In this document: positions 1 to 9,402 of the stretch, one piece after another
Layout: each line of letters opens with the position of its first letter
Numbering within the stretch: position 1 is the stretch's first letter
Source of the DNA: Natronocella acetinitrilica
Lineage (GTDB): Bacteria > Pseudomonadota > Gammaproteobacteria > Nitrococcales > Aquisalimonadaceae
Assembly: GCF_024170285.1 (NCBI RefSeq)
Contig: NZ_JALJXV010000001.1
Span: 434,001-498,000 of the forward strand
Length of the DNA: 64,000 bases
Direction: 5' to 3'
Made by a program: the position numbers and the translations under genes
The notes under the pieces: model-generated
What the model was told of the DNA's origin: nothing
Database searches by the model: none
What the model saw: the letters and a program-made list of their open reading frames with translations, nothing else

Positions 1-3000
1 CTCCTGCGACGCAAGGTATCCCAGGTCCTGGAACGTGCGGCACTGCCCCACCCGAGCCACGACAGCAAGGCCCTGATCAATATTCTCGAGAACTATCCCC
101 GGGACGAACTGTTCCAGGTCAGCCCCGACACACTGTTTCGCATCGCCATGGGTATCCTGCAATTGCAGGATCGCCAGCGGGTCCGCCTGTTCGTCCGCAA
201 CGACACCTATCTACGCTTCGTCTCATGCCTGGTCTTTGCCCCGCGAGACCGCTACGACAGCGACGTCCGCCGGGCCATGCAGGCGATACTGCTGGATGTG
301 TTCCAGGCTCGCCAGTGCGAATTCCAGGTCAACCTGTCGGAAGCGGTTCTGGCCCGTATCCACTTCATCATCCACGTCGATGATCATCAGATTCCCGATG
401 TCGACCGCAATGATCTGGAACAACGACTGGCCGCCTGCGTTCACGACTGGCGGGACGATCTCAGCGACGCCCTGCTCAACTACTACGGTGAAGCCCGGGG
501 CAACCGTCTTTACAGCGCCTATTGTGACGCCTTCAGTGCCGCCTACCGGGAGGACACCCAGCCACGGGCAGCGGCCCATGACGTGGAGCGGCTCGAACAC
601 CTGGGCGAGCAGCGGGATCTCGAAATTGTCCTGTACCGGCCACTGGAGGCCGAGCCATCAATGATGCGGCTGCGCCTTTACCATCGCGGCGGCCCCATCA
701 CCCTGTCCGATGCCCTGCCACTGCTGGAGAACATGGGCGTGCGGGTCCTGGATGAGCGCCCCTACGCGGTCCATGCCGGAGAGCGCGAAACCGCCTTCAT
801 TCACGATTTCGGGCTGCAGCACGATGGTCAGCAGGAACTGGACATCGACCAGGTGCGCAAGCTGTTCGAGGACTGCTTCGACGCAGCCTGGCACGAGCGC
901 ATCGAAAACGACGGCTTCAACCGCCTGGTACTGGCAGCGCGCCTGGACTGGCGGGAAATCGTGATCCTCCGGGCCTACAGCAAGTACCTGCGACAAGCCG
1001 GAACATCATTCAGCCAGGCGTACATGGAGGAGACGCTGGTCGACAATCCGCGTATCTCCCGCCTGCTGGTGCGATTGTTCCACAACCGCTTTGATCCGGA
1101 GCGGGAGGACGCCAAGCGCGTCAAGCGCCTGGCCGAACAGATCGAACTTGCGCTGAACGATGTGCCGAGCCTGGACCAGGACCGCATCCTGCGCCGGCTG
1201 CTTGCAGGCATGCTGGGCACCCTGCGGACCAACTACTACCAGGTAGACGACGCCGGCGACCCCAAGCACTACATCAGCCTGAAGCTCGACCCCCGCAGCA
1301 TTCCCGAAATCCCGCAGCCGCTGCCGGCCTACGAGATTTTTGTCTACGCGCGGCGCGTCGAGGGCGTGCACCTGCGCGGCGGCAAGGTCGCCCGCGGCGG
1401 GTTGCGCTGGTCGGACCGACGGGAGGATTTCCGCACCGAGGTGCTGGGCCTCATGAAGGCACAGACGGTCAAGAATGCCGTCATCGTCCCGGTGGGGGCC
1501 AAAGGCGGGTTTGTCTGCAAGATGCTGCCAGAGGAACGCGAAGCGGTGCAGCAGGAGGTCAAGGCCTGCTACCGCACGTTCATCCAGGGCCTGCTGGATA
1601 TCACCGACAACTACCCCGGCGGTGTCATCAAGCCACCGCCGCGGGTTGTACGCCATGACGAGGACGACCCCTATCTGGTGGTGGCGGCGGACAAGGGCAC
1701 GGCAACCTTTTCCGACCTGGCGAACAGCATCGCCGAGGAATATGACTTCTGGCTGCATGATGCCTTCGCCAGTGGCGGCTCCAACGGCTACGACCACAAG
1801 AAGATGGGAATCACCGCGCGAGGCGGCTGGGAGGCGGTGAAACGACACTTTCGCGAGATGGGGCATGATACCCAGCGTGAGCCGTTCACGGTGGTCGGCG
1901 TAGGCGACATGTCCGGCGACGTATTCGGCAACGGCATGCTGCTGTCAGACCAGATCAAGCTGTTGGCGGCCTTCGATCACCGCCATATCTTTATCGATCC
2001 CGATCCCGATCCGGCCGCGAGCTTCAAGGAGCGCCAACGCCTGTTTGCGCTGGATCGCTCCACCTGGGAGAGCTACGACAGCAAGCTGATCTCCAAGGGC
2101 GGTGGGGTATTCCCACGCACGGCCAAATCGATTCCATTGACCGCCCAGATGCAAGCGGTGCTGGGTACGGACGCCAAGCAGCTGACCCCCAACGAACTGA
2201 TCCAGGTGATCCTCAAGGCGCCGGTAGACCTGCTCTGGAACGGCGGCATCGGAACCTACGTCAAGGCCAGTAACGAGACCCATCTGCAGGTCGGCGACCG
2301 GGCCAACGACGCCGTGCGCGTCGACGCTGCGGAACTGCGTTGCAAGGTCATCGGTGAGGGCGGCAATCTCGGTCTGACCCAGCTCGGGCGTATCGAATAC
2401 TCTCTGAACGGTGGCCGCATCAACACGGATGCCATCGACAACGCTGGCGGCGTGGACTGCTCGGACCACGAGGTGAACATCAAGATCCTGCTCAACGCGG
2501 TGATGGATCGTGGCGAGCTGACCCAGCGTCAGCGCAATCGCATGCTCTCGCAGATGACCGAGCGGGTCGCTGAACTGGTGCTGGCCGGCAACTATCGACA
2601 GACCGAGGCGCTCTCGCTCATGCAGAGCCGGGAGGTCGGTCTGCTCAACCCGCGGATGCGCATGATCCGCCAGCTGGAGCGGCAAGGACAGCTCAACCGC
2701 CGCCTGGAAGGCCTACCCAGCGAGCAGCAAATCGTGGAGCGCAGCCCGTCCGGGCACGGCCTCACCCGACCTGAGTCCGCGGTGCTGCTGGCCTACGCCA
2801 AGCTGACCATCTACGACACACTGCTGGACGGAGGCTTGCCCGACGATCCCGATCTGCAGGATGTTCTGTTCGACTATTTCCCGGCACCCCTGCCGGAGAA
2901 GTTCCGTGACGACATCAGGGAACATCGCCTGCGCCGCGAGATTATCGCCACCCAGGTGACCAACGAAATACTCAACCGCACGGGAGCGACGTACTTTTTC

Positions 3001-3801
3001 CGGATGCATGAGGCCAGTGGCAGCGAAACCGAGCAAGTGGCGCGTGCATTTCTCGCGGTACGCCGGATTCTGGGCCTCGACGAGGTCTGGGCCGGCATCG
3101 ATGCACTGGATAACCAGGTGCATGCAACCCTGTTGATGGAGCTGCGGCGGGACATCCTCGACGTGGTTGAGGACGCGGTTCTTGCGCTACTTCGGGATGC
3201 ACCGCCGGCACTCGCCATCAACGCGACCGCGGAGCGTCTACGCGCCTCGGTGGGGCAGATGTCCGATCAACTGGAGCAACTCCTGACCGAAACTGATCTC
3301 GAGAATATCAGGCTCCGGGTGGAACATTACGTCCAGGGCGGTGTGCCGGAGCAACTGGCTGCAGCGGTCTGTCGCATGGGCACGCTGACCTCAGTGCTGG
3401 ATGTCAGCCCGGTGGCCGAGGAAGCCGGCATGCCCCTGGATCTGGCCGTCGGCGTGCATTTCCAGCTGGCGGATCGACTGGCGCTACGCTGGCTCGGTCA
3501 GGCCATCGATCAGATGCCCACCGCCGATGCCTGGCAAGAGCGCTGCCGCATGGGGCTGCGGGATGACAGCGCCCGACAGCATCGCATGCTGACCTCGGTG
3601 GCGCTGCGGCGGGCCAACGGCAAGAGCACGGCGGATCATCTGGTTGCGAGCTGGGCGGACGAAAACGAACGACTGATGATCCGTCTGTCGGAAACCATCG
3701 ACCAGTTGCAAGCCCAGGGACAGCCCGACGTTCCCATGCTGACCGTCGCCATGCAGGAGCTGAAGAACCTGGTCACCGCTTCTGGAAGCCGTGCTGCATG
3801 A
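1..3801 (+). CDS. gdhB: NAD-specific glutamate dehydrogenase, large bacterial type (3' part)
   Basis: The reading frame is open from the first base, so the true start lies upstream; 1266 C-terminal residues are present of a family that usually runs to about 1600. The enzyme oxidatively deaminates glutamate to 2-oxoglutarate with NAD in the cytoplasm. The catalytic domain is clear: a GGxARGGLRWSDR-type block precedes the PVGAKGGF segment holding the active-site lysine (about residue 501 of the visible part), and a GVGDMSGDVFGNG dinucleotide-binding stretch follows near residue 636. The N-terminal ACT-like regulatory part is only partly in view (VRLFVRND and FVSCLVFAPRDRY). The downstream esterase start overlaps the stop codon by ATGA, so the two are probably co-transcribed. 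The identification is secure. Confidence 0.95.
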   Translation, partial: LLRRKVSQVLERAALPHPSHDSKALINILENYPRDELFQVSPDTLFRIAMGILQLQDRQRVRLFVRNDTYLRFVSCLVFAPRDRYDSDVRRAMQAILLDVFQARQCEFQVNLSEAVLARIHFIIHVDDHQIPDVDRNDLEQRLAACVHDWRDDLSDALLNYYGEARGNRLYSAYCDAFSAAYREDTQPRAAAHDVERLEHLGEQRDLEIVLYRPLEAEPSMMRLRLYHRGGPITLSDALPLLENMGVRVLDERPYAVHAGERETAFIHDFGLQHDGQQELDIDQVRKLFEDCFDAAWHERIENDGFNRLVLAARLDWREIVILRAYSKYLRQAGTSFSQAYMEETLVDNPRISRLLVRLFHNRFDPEREDAKRVKRLAEQIELALNDVPSLDQDRILRRLLAGMLGTLRTNYYQVDDAGDPKHYISLKLDPRSIPEIPQPLPAYEIFVYARRVEGVHLRGGKVARGGLRWSDRREDFRTEVLGLMKAQTVKNAVIVPVGAKGGFVCKMLPEEREAVQQEVKACYRTFIQGLLDITDNYPGGVIKPPPRVVRHDEDDPYLVVAADKGTATFSDLANSIAEEYDFWLHDAFASGGSNGYDHKKMGITARGGWEAVKRHFREMGHDTQREPFTVVGVGDMSGDVFGNGMLLSDQIKLLAAFDHRHIFIDPDPDPAASFKERQRLFALDRSTWESYDSKLISKGGGVFPRTAKSIPLTAQMQAVLGTDAKQLTPNELIQVILKAPVDLLWNGGIGTYVKASNETHLQVGDRANDAVRVDAAELRCKVIGEGGNLGLTQLGRIEYSLNGGRINTDAIDNAGGVDCSDHEVNIKILLNAVMDRGELTQRQRNRMLSQMTERVAELVLAGNYRQTEALSLMQSREVGLLNPRMRMIRQLERQGQLNRRLEGLPSEQQIVERSPSGHGLTRPESAVLLAYAKLTIYDTLLDGGLPDDPDLQDVLFDYFPAPLPEKFRDDIREHRLRREIIATQVTNEILNRTGATYFFRMHEASGSETEQVARAFLAVRRILGLDEVWAGIDALDNQVHATLLMELRRDILDVVEDAVLALLRDAPPALAINATAERLRASVGQMSDQLEQLLTETDLENIRLRVEHYVQGGVPEQLAAAVCRMGTLTSVLDVSPVAEEAGMPLDLAVGVHFQLADRLALRWLGQAIDQMPTADAWQERCRMGLRDDSARQHRMLTSVALRRANGKSTADHLVASWADENERLMIRLSETIDQLQAQGQPDVPMLTVAMQELKNLVTASGSRAA

Positions 3802-4583
3802 GCAAGCCCGTCGAGCTGCATTACCGCGAACAGGGCAGTGGTACGCCGCTGCTTATTCTCCACGGCCTGTTCGGCTCCAGTGCCAACTGGGGCCGTCTCG
3901 CAACCCGGCTTGCGGAGGACTATCGGGTTATCGTCGCCGACCTGCGGAATCACGGACGATCACCCCATGACGCCGACATGAGCTACCCGGACCTGGCAGC
4001 GGACGTCGACGCCCTGATGGACCGGCTCGACGTGTCGTCAGCCACGGTTCTGGGTCACAGCATGGGCGGCAAGACGGCCATGACCCTGGCGCTGCAGCAA
4101 CCGGATCGTATCGAGCGGCTGATCATCGCCGACATCGCCCCCGTGCCCTATCACGGCGACAGTCACGAGGGATTGATCGATGCATTATCGGGTCTTGATC
4201 TTGCCAGCATCGGCTCAAGACGGGACGCATTCGATGCGCTGGAGCCGGCAATTCCCGAGGCCGGAGTCCGGCAGTTCCTGTTGACCAATCTGGAGCAGGG
4301 GCCTGACGGCTGGAGCTGGCGGGTACCCCTGCAATACCTGAGGGACAATCTGGCGGTGGTGCGGGACTTCCCCGATTTCACGTCAAGCTTCGGGCAACCC
4401 ACCTTGTTCCTGCATGGCGGAGATTCCGATTACGTATTGCCGGAGCATCATTCCGCAATACGAAAACTCTTTCCAAAAAGCACGATAGTAGGTTTGAAGG
4501 GCTGCGGCCATTGGCTTCATGTGGACGACCCGGACGGCTTCCATGCTGCAGTGAAGCAATTTCTGATCAAACGAGAGACCTGA
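3798..4583 (+). CDS. alpha/beta-fold hydrolase, YbfF-type esterase
   Basis: A 261-residue alpha/beta hydrolase. The oxyanion-hole motif LHGLFGSS lies near residue 21, the nucleophile elbow GHSMGG puts the serine at residue 88, and the catalytic histidine is in GCGHWLH near the C-terminus. The overall pattern, including VADLRNHGRSPH, matches the YbfF esterase family, which hydrolyses short-chain acyl esters or acyl-CoA in vitro; the physiological substrate is not known. The ATG overlaps the stop of the glutamate dehydrogenase gene (ATGA), which suggests translational coupling. No signal peptide is visible, so it is probably cytoplasmic. Confidence 0.85.
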   Translation: MSKPVELHYREQGSGTPLLILHGLFGSSANWGRLATRLAEDYRVIVADLRNHGRSPHDADMSYPDLAADVDALMDRLDVSSATVLGHSMGGKTAMTLALQQPDRIERLIIADIAPVPYHGDSHEGLIDALSGLDLASIGSRRDAFDALEPAIPEAGVRQFLLTNLEQGPDGWSWRVPLQYLRDNLAVVRDFPDFTSSFGQPTLFLHGGDSDYVLPEHHSAIRKLFPKSTIVGLKGCGHWLHVDDPDGFHAAVKQFLIKRET

Positions 4584-4796
4584 ATGCCCTCTCGTCGCTC
4601 AAGGGTCGAGAAATGGAATCAACATGCTAAAATTTGGAATTGTCACCTCGCAGGACGCGTTTCCGGCTGGCTTTCGATGGTCGCGCCCGCGCGACATCCT
4701 CGCCCGAAGGTCGGCCTGACATCAGGGGCACGACAGCGTTTCGACCGTCGCCACCCCCGGCAAGGCTAAAAAACACCGATTATTGCGGAGAGAGGC

Positions 4797-7091
4797 ATGT
4801 CCGAAGAACTTCGAGAAAGTGCGTTGGAATACCACCGCCTGCCGACCCCCGGCAAGCTCACCATCACCCCGACCAAACCCCTGGCAACGCAACGCGACCT
4901 GGCGCTGGCCTATTCACCCGGCGTCGCCTACGCCTGCGAGGCAATCGCCGCGGATCCCGCCGAGGCCGCCAACCTCACTACCAGGGGTAATCTGGTGGCG
5001 GTGATCACCAATGGAACGGCCGTGCTGGGCCTGGGCGCAATCGGCCCACTGGCAGCAAAGCCGGTCATGGAAGGCAAGGGTGTGCTGTTCAAGAAGTTCT
5101 CCGGGATCGACGTCTTCGACATCGAGATCGATGAGCGGGATCCGGACAAACTGGTGGAGATCATCGCCAGCCTGGAGCCGACGTTTGGCGGCGTGAACCT
5201 GGAAGACATCAAGGCCCCCGAGTGCTTCATCGTGGAGGAGAAGTTGCGGGAGCGGATGAACATCCCCGTCTTCCACGATGACCAGCACGGCACCGCCATC
5301 ACCACTGCCGCGGCCATTCGCAACGGTCTGCGCGTGGTCGGCAAGGACATCGGCGACGTGACGCTGGTTTGCTCCGGTGCCGGCGCCGCGGCCATCGCCT
5401 GCCTCGACCTGCTGGTGGGCCTGGGCATGAAGCGCGAACACATCATGGTGCTCGACTCCAAGGGCGTGATCCACACCGGCCGCGACAAGCTCGACCACCG
5501 CAAGGCCGGCTATGCCCGCGATACCGAGGCACGCTCCCTGGATGACGCCATGGAGGATGCCGACATCTTCCTCGGCCTGTCCGGACCGGGCATTCTCAAG
5601 CCCGCCATGGTCAAGAAAATGGCCGCCAGGCCGCTGATACTGGCCCTGGCCAACCCCAACCCGGAAATCCTACCCGAAGATGCCCAGGCCGTGCGTCCGG
5701 ACGCGGTGATCGCAACCGGCCGGTCCGACTATCCGAACCAGGTCAACAACGTGTTGTGCTTCCCGTTCATCTTCCGCGGTGCGCTGGATGTGGGCGCCAC
5801 CACCATCAACGACGAGATGAAACTGGCATGCGTCGAAGCCATCGCCGGCCTCGCCATGCAGGAATCCTCCGATGTGGTGGTTGCCGCCTATGGCGGGAAA
5901 CCCCTGCAGTTTGGCCCGGATTACCTCATCCCCAAACCCTTCGACCCGCGGTTGATCTCGCGGATCGCTCCTGCGGTGGCCAAGGCCGCCATGGACAGCG
6001 GGGTAGCCACACGGCCCATCGAGGATTTCAACGCCTACCGCTTGCGTCTGAACCAGTTCGTGTTCCAGTCCGGCCTGGTGATGAAGCCCATCTTCGAACA
6101 GGCCCGCAGCAACCCGAAGCGCGTGGTCTACGCCGAAGGCGAGCAGGAGCGCGTCTTGCGCGCCGTGCAGGCGATCGTGGACGACGGTCTGGCCAAGCCC
6201 GTTCTTATCGGCCGGCGCAAGGTGCTGGAGATGCGCGTCGAGCGCCTGGGTCTGCGACTCAGGCCCGATGAAGACTTCGAGATCTGCGACCCGGAGGACG
6301 ATCCGCGGTATCGCGAATACTGGACCCTGTACCACTCACTGATGGAACGCCGCGGGATCACCCCCGACCAGGCCCGCAACATCGTGCGCACTCGTAATAC
6401 GGTCATCGCCGCACTGATGGTGTATCGGGGAGAAGCCGACGCCATGCTCTGCGGTATCGACGGGCGCTACACCCGCCAACTGGCGCATATCGAGTCGGTA
6501 CTCGGGAAACGACCAGGCGTTCGCAACCTCGCAGCCATGAGCGCGCTGATCGTGCCCAAGGGCACGTTCTTCCTCTGCGACACCTATGTGAACCAGTCCC
6601 CGACGGCGCAACAGATCGCCGAGATGACCATACTCGCGGCGGATGAAGTGCGCCGCTTCGGCCTGACACCTAGGGTGGCCCTGCTGTCCCACTCCAGCTT
6701 TGGCTCGTCGGACTCCGAATCGGCCACCAAGATGCGAGAGGCTCTGAAGCTCATCGAGGCCCGCGATCCCTCCCTGGAAGTGGAGGGCGAAATGCATGGT
6801 GACGCCGCGCTGTCCGAGGAAATCCGCAACCGGATCTTCCCCAACGCACGCTTCAAGGGCCGGGCAAATCTGCTGATTCTGCCAACGCTGGACGCCTCGA
6901 ATATCGCCTTCAATCTGCTCAAGGTGATGAACGAGGGCGTTTCCGTGGGGCCGATCCTGCTCGGCACCAACAAGCCCGCCCATATCCTGACGCCGTCCGT
7001 GACCACCCGTGGCCTGATCAACATGACGGCCCTGTCCGCCGTCGAGGCGGCCATCCAGGATGAATCGCAGGAAGAAGAGGAAAACGGCTGA
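4797..7091 (+). CDS. maeB: NADP-dependent malic enzyme with C-terminal phosphotransacetylase-like domain
   Basis: A 764-residue fusion of the MaeB type: malic enzyme (about 1-430) followed by a phosphotransacetylase-like domain (about 430-764). It converts malate to pyruvate and CO2 with NADP; in this family the C-terminal domain is regulatory and responds to acetyl-CoA. Visible motifs are [11 protein letters not shown] (134-144) and FHDDQHGT (159-166), which supply metal ligands, and the Rossmann motif GAGAAA (194-199). The length agrees with the roughly 760 residues usual for the family. An AGAG-containing ribosome site lies just before the ATG. It sits 213 nt after the esterase gene and is probably transcribed separately. 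Confidence 0.95.
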   Translation: MSEELRESALEYHRLPTPGKLTITPTKPLATQRDLALAYSPGVAYACEAIAADPAEAANLTTRGNLVAVITNGTAVLGLGAIGPLAAKPVMEGKGVLFKKFSGIDVFDIEIDERDPDKLVEIIASLEPTFGGVNLEDIKAPECFIVEEKLRERMNIPVFHDDQHGTAITTAAAIRNGLRVVGKDIGDVTLVCSGAGAAAIACLDLLVGLGMKREHIMVLDSKGVIHTGRDKLDHRKAGYARDTEARSLDDAMEDADIFLGLSGPGILKPAMVKKMAARPLILALANPNPEILPEDAQAVRPDAVIATGRSDYPNQVNNVLCFPFIFRGALDVGATTINDEMKLACVEAIAGLAMQESSDVVVAAYGGKPLQFGPDYLIPKPFDPRLISRIAPAVAKAAMDSGVATRPIEDFNAYRLRLNQFVFQSGLVMKPIFEQARSNPKRVVYAEGEQERVLRAVQAIVDDGLAKPVLIGRRKVLEMRVERLGLRLRPDEDFEICDPEDDPRYREYWTLYHSLMERRGITPDQARNIVRTRNTVIAALMVYRGEADAMLCGIDGRYTRQLAHIESVLGKRPGVRNLAAMSALIVPKGTFFLCDTYVNQSPTAQQIAEMTILAADEVRRFGLTPRVALLSHSSFGSSDSESATKMREALKLIEARDPSLEVEGEMHGDAALSEEIRNRIFPNARFKGRANLLILPTLDASNIAFNLLKVMNEGVSVGPILLGTNKPAHILTPSVTTRGLINMTALSAVEAAIQDESQEEEENG

Positions 7092-7141
7092 GCCAGCAGC
7101 GCCGGCCGTTCACCGAAACCAAGATCAACAGAGGTCGATAC

Positions 7142-8119
7142 ATGTCGCACGCAATCATGATCCACGAGACCGGCGCCGCCGAGTGCATGCGCTGGGAGGC
7201 GGTGCAAGTGGGCAGCCCCGGTCAGGGCGAGGTCCGTATCCGCCATACGGCCATCGGGCTCAACTATATCGACGTCTATTTCCGCACCGGGCAGTACAAG
7301 GCGCCGCAAATGCCTTTCACCCCGGGCATGGAAGCCGCCGGCATCGTCGAGGAACTGGGCGCGGGCGTCACCGACCTGAAGGTGGGCGATCGGGTGGCCT
7401 ACGCGACCCCACCGCCGGGCTCCTACTGCGAAGAGCGGGTGATGTCGGCCGACCGACTGGTGCGCGTCCCCGACGGCATATCCGATGACACTGCCGCCGC
7501 CATGATGTTGAAGGGCATGACCGTCTGGTACTTGCTGCATCGCAGCTATGCGGTCAAGGCCGGTGATACCGTTTTGATCCACGCGGCGGCCGGCGGGGTC
7601 GGGCTGATCGCCTGTCAGTGGGCGAATCATCTTGGCGCGACGGTCATCGGAACGGTGGGCAGCGACGCCAAGGCCGAACTGGCGCGCACCCACGGCTGCC
7701 ATCACGCCATCAACTACAACACCGAGGACTTTGTCGAACGGGTGAAGGAAATCACCGGCGGCAAGGGCGTGCCCGTTGTCTACGACTCGGTGGGCAAAAC
7801 CACCTTCATGAAGTCGCTGGATTGCCTGCAGCTGCGAGGCACGATGGTGAATTTCGGTCAGTCATCCGGCGCGATGGAGCCGCTGGACGTGGGTATTCTG
7901 GCCGCGAAGGGTTCGCTGTACGTACAACGTCCGACGCTGTTCCACCACATCGCCACCCGGGAAGACCTGGAAGCAGGTGCGGGCAGCCTGATGGACCTGG
8001 TGGGCCGTGGCATCATCCGCATCGATATCGGCCAGCGCTTCGCCCTGCGTGAGGCAGTGGAAGCCCATCGCAGTCTGGAAGCCCGGAAGACCACGGGATC
8101 CACCGTTCTCGTCCCCTGA
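7142..8119 (+). CDS. NADPH:quinone oxidoreductase, zeta-crystallin type
   Basis: A 325-residue medium-chain dehydrogenase/reductase without the structural-zinc cysteines, as in quinone oxidoreductases (QOR). The N-terminal GroES-like part contains the family signature HTAIGLNYIDVYFRTG (35-50). The cofactor loop AAAGGVG (148-154) starts the Rossmann domain. It should reduce quinones with NADPH in the cytoplasm. It lies 50 nt after maeB on the same strand and may be read from the same transcript. It converges with hemY, only 20 nt away. The family assignment is firm; the substrate is inferred. Confidence 0.88.
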   Translation: MSHAIMIHETGAAECMRWEAVQVGSPGQGEVRIRHTAIGLNYIDVYFRTGQYKAPQMPFTPGMEAAGIVEELGAGVTDLKVGDRVAYATPPPGSYCEERVMSADRLVRVPDGISDDTAAAMMLKGMTVWYLLHRSYAVKAGDTVLIHAAAGGVGLIACQWANHLGATVIGTVGSDAKAELARTHGCHHAINYNTEDFVERVKEITGGKGVPVVYDSVGKTTFMKSLDCLQLRGTMVNFGQSSGAMEPLDVGILAAKGSLYVQRPTLFHHIATREDLEAGAGSLMDLVGRGIIRIDIGQRFALREAVEAHRSLEARKTTGSTVLVP

Positions 8120-8139
8120 CCGGAGACCGCGTCTGGCCC

Positions 8140-9402
8140 CTACGCCTGCTGGGCCAGACGCGGTGTCTCCAGGTCCTGCATGTGGTGCTTGGCCAGTTCG
8201 TCCAGCCCCATGGGTGACTGGAAACGGGCATCCTGCTCCAGCGCCAGCCGATACTGATGGGCCGCCTTGTCGTTCTCCCCGGTTTGTTCCAGCATCCGCG
8301 CCAGCAGGTAGCACGCCTCGGGTTGCGAGGCCCGGGTGACAGCCTTCTCGAGATAATTGCGCGCCCTCGACCAGTGCCCCGCCACCAGGCTCAGGCGGGC
8401 CGCCGCCAGCAATAGCTCGGCATCATCCGGCCGCTCACGGAGCCAACCCTCGGCCGCGGCCAGGGCTGTCTGTGGATTGGCCATGCGCAGGTTGCCGAAG
8501 CGCCTGACATACTGCGGCTCCCAGTGTTTGCGCAGAACCGTCCGCAACAACTTCTCCGCTTCGGCATCGCCATCATCATGCAAGAGGCGGCCATCGATGT
8601 AGGCAAGCCGCACCGGGTCCATCTGGGTGGAAGCACGTGGCAGGCGCGCCCAGGCCCGTGCCAGAGGGTCCAACCCCTGACGGCTTGCCTGCTTCAGGTA
8701 GCCCGCTGCGGCCAGGGCCTCCAGCTCTTCGGCACGACCCGGGTCCATCGGCGCATGGCGGCGGAGTTGCGGCAGCAGATCCAGCAGCCGCTCCCATTCT
8801 TCAAGTTTGCGACACACTAGCGCCAGCAGCTCCAGCACCCGCGCCTGCCTGGGCCATCGGTCATGGAGCAGGTTGAGGGTTGCAAAGGCGGTTTCCCACT
8901 GTTCGTCTTCCACGTACAACTGCGCCTGCACCAGCCCCACCGCAAGGCGGGCGTCGGGCGATGCCTGATCGGCCAGGGCCAGGTAGTGGTCACGCCGGTT
9001 CTCGGCTCCCATCCGGTGGGATGCCCAGGCGGCACTCAGGTAGTGCAGCAAGGGCGTCTCGCTATGCTGGACAGTTTTCAGCATATCCCGCTCGGCACTG
9101 TTGAAGTCGCCCTCGGCGAGCTTTTGGAGACCACGAAGCATGCGGCCCCTGGAGCGCTCGATCCGACGGCTGCGCAACCAACCGCGGACACCGCGCGGCG
9201 CCCGGGCAACGCCAAATACCATCCGCAACACCAGCCAGGTGGCTAGCATGAAAAGAATCAGTGCGCCAATGGCCATGAACAGGCTGGCCTGGACGCTGGT
9301 GCCACCGACATGCACCAGCACGTAGCCGCCGTTCTCCTGGAACCAGAGCGCAGCAAGAACACTGAGCAGCAGGGCCGCTAGCAGGATGAGGAGCTTTTTC
9401 AT
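8140..9402 (-). CDS. hemY: HemY, TPR-containing inner-membrane protein of the haem cluster
   Basis: A 420-residue HemY of the proteobacterial type, not the protoporphyrinogen oxidase also called HemY. Two N-terminal membrane helices (about 3-20 and 42-65) are followed by a mostly helical region with tetratricopeptide-like repeats on the cytoplasmic side. Its role is poorly defined; it is linked to late protohaem synthesis by genetics and by its constant place after hemC-hemD-hemX. The start overlaps the end of the hemD-hemX fusion by 4 nt, so it is the last cistron of hemC-hemDX-hemY. The length matches the family (about 400). Confidence 0.9.
   Translation of the reverse strand: MKKLLILLAALLLSVLAALWFQENGGYVLVHVGGTSVQASLFMAIGALILFMLATWLVLRMVFGVARAPRGVRGWLRSRRIERSRGRMLRGLQKLAEGDFNSAERDMLKTVQHSETPLLHYLSAAWASHRMGAENRRDHYLALADQASPDARLAVGLVQAQLYVEDEQWETAFATLNLLHDRWPRQARVLELLALVCRKLEEWERLLDLLPQLRRHAPMDPGRAEELEALAAAGYLKQASRQGLDPLARAWARLPRASTQMDPVRLAYIDGRLLHDDGDAEAEKLLRTVLRKHWEPQYVRRFGNLRMANPQTALAAAEGWLRERPDDAELLLAAARLSLVAGHWSRARNYLEKAVTRASQPEACYLLARMLEQTGENDKAAHQYRLALEQDARFQSPMGLDELAKHHMQDLETPRLAQQA

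Noticed and set aside
1006-1866. Long antisense frame inside the glutamate dehydrogenase gene
   Set aside because: High GC gives long antisense frames; it has no ribosome site or recognisable family, and the sense gene is certain. The same holds for other long antisense frames in argH, mnmG, glnA and gyrB.
4584-4769. 61-codon frame directly after the esterase gene
   Set aside because: No similarity or ribosome site; Arg/Pro-rich composition is typical of an untranslated GC-rich leader before maeB.
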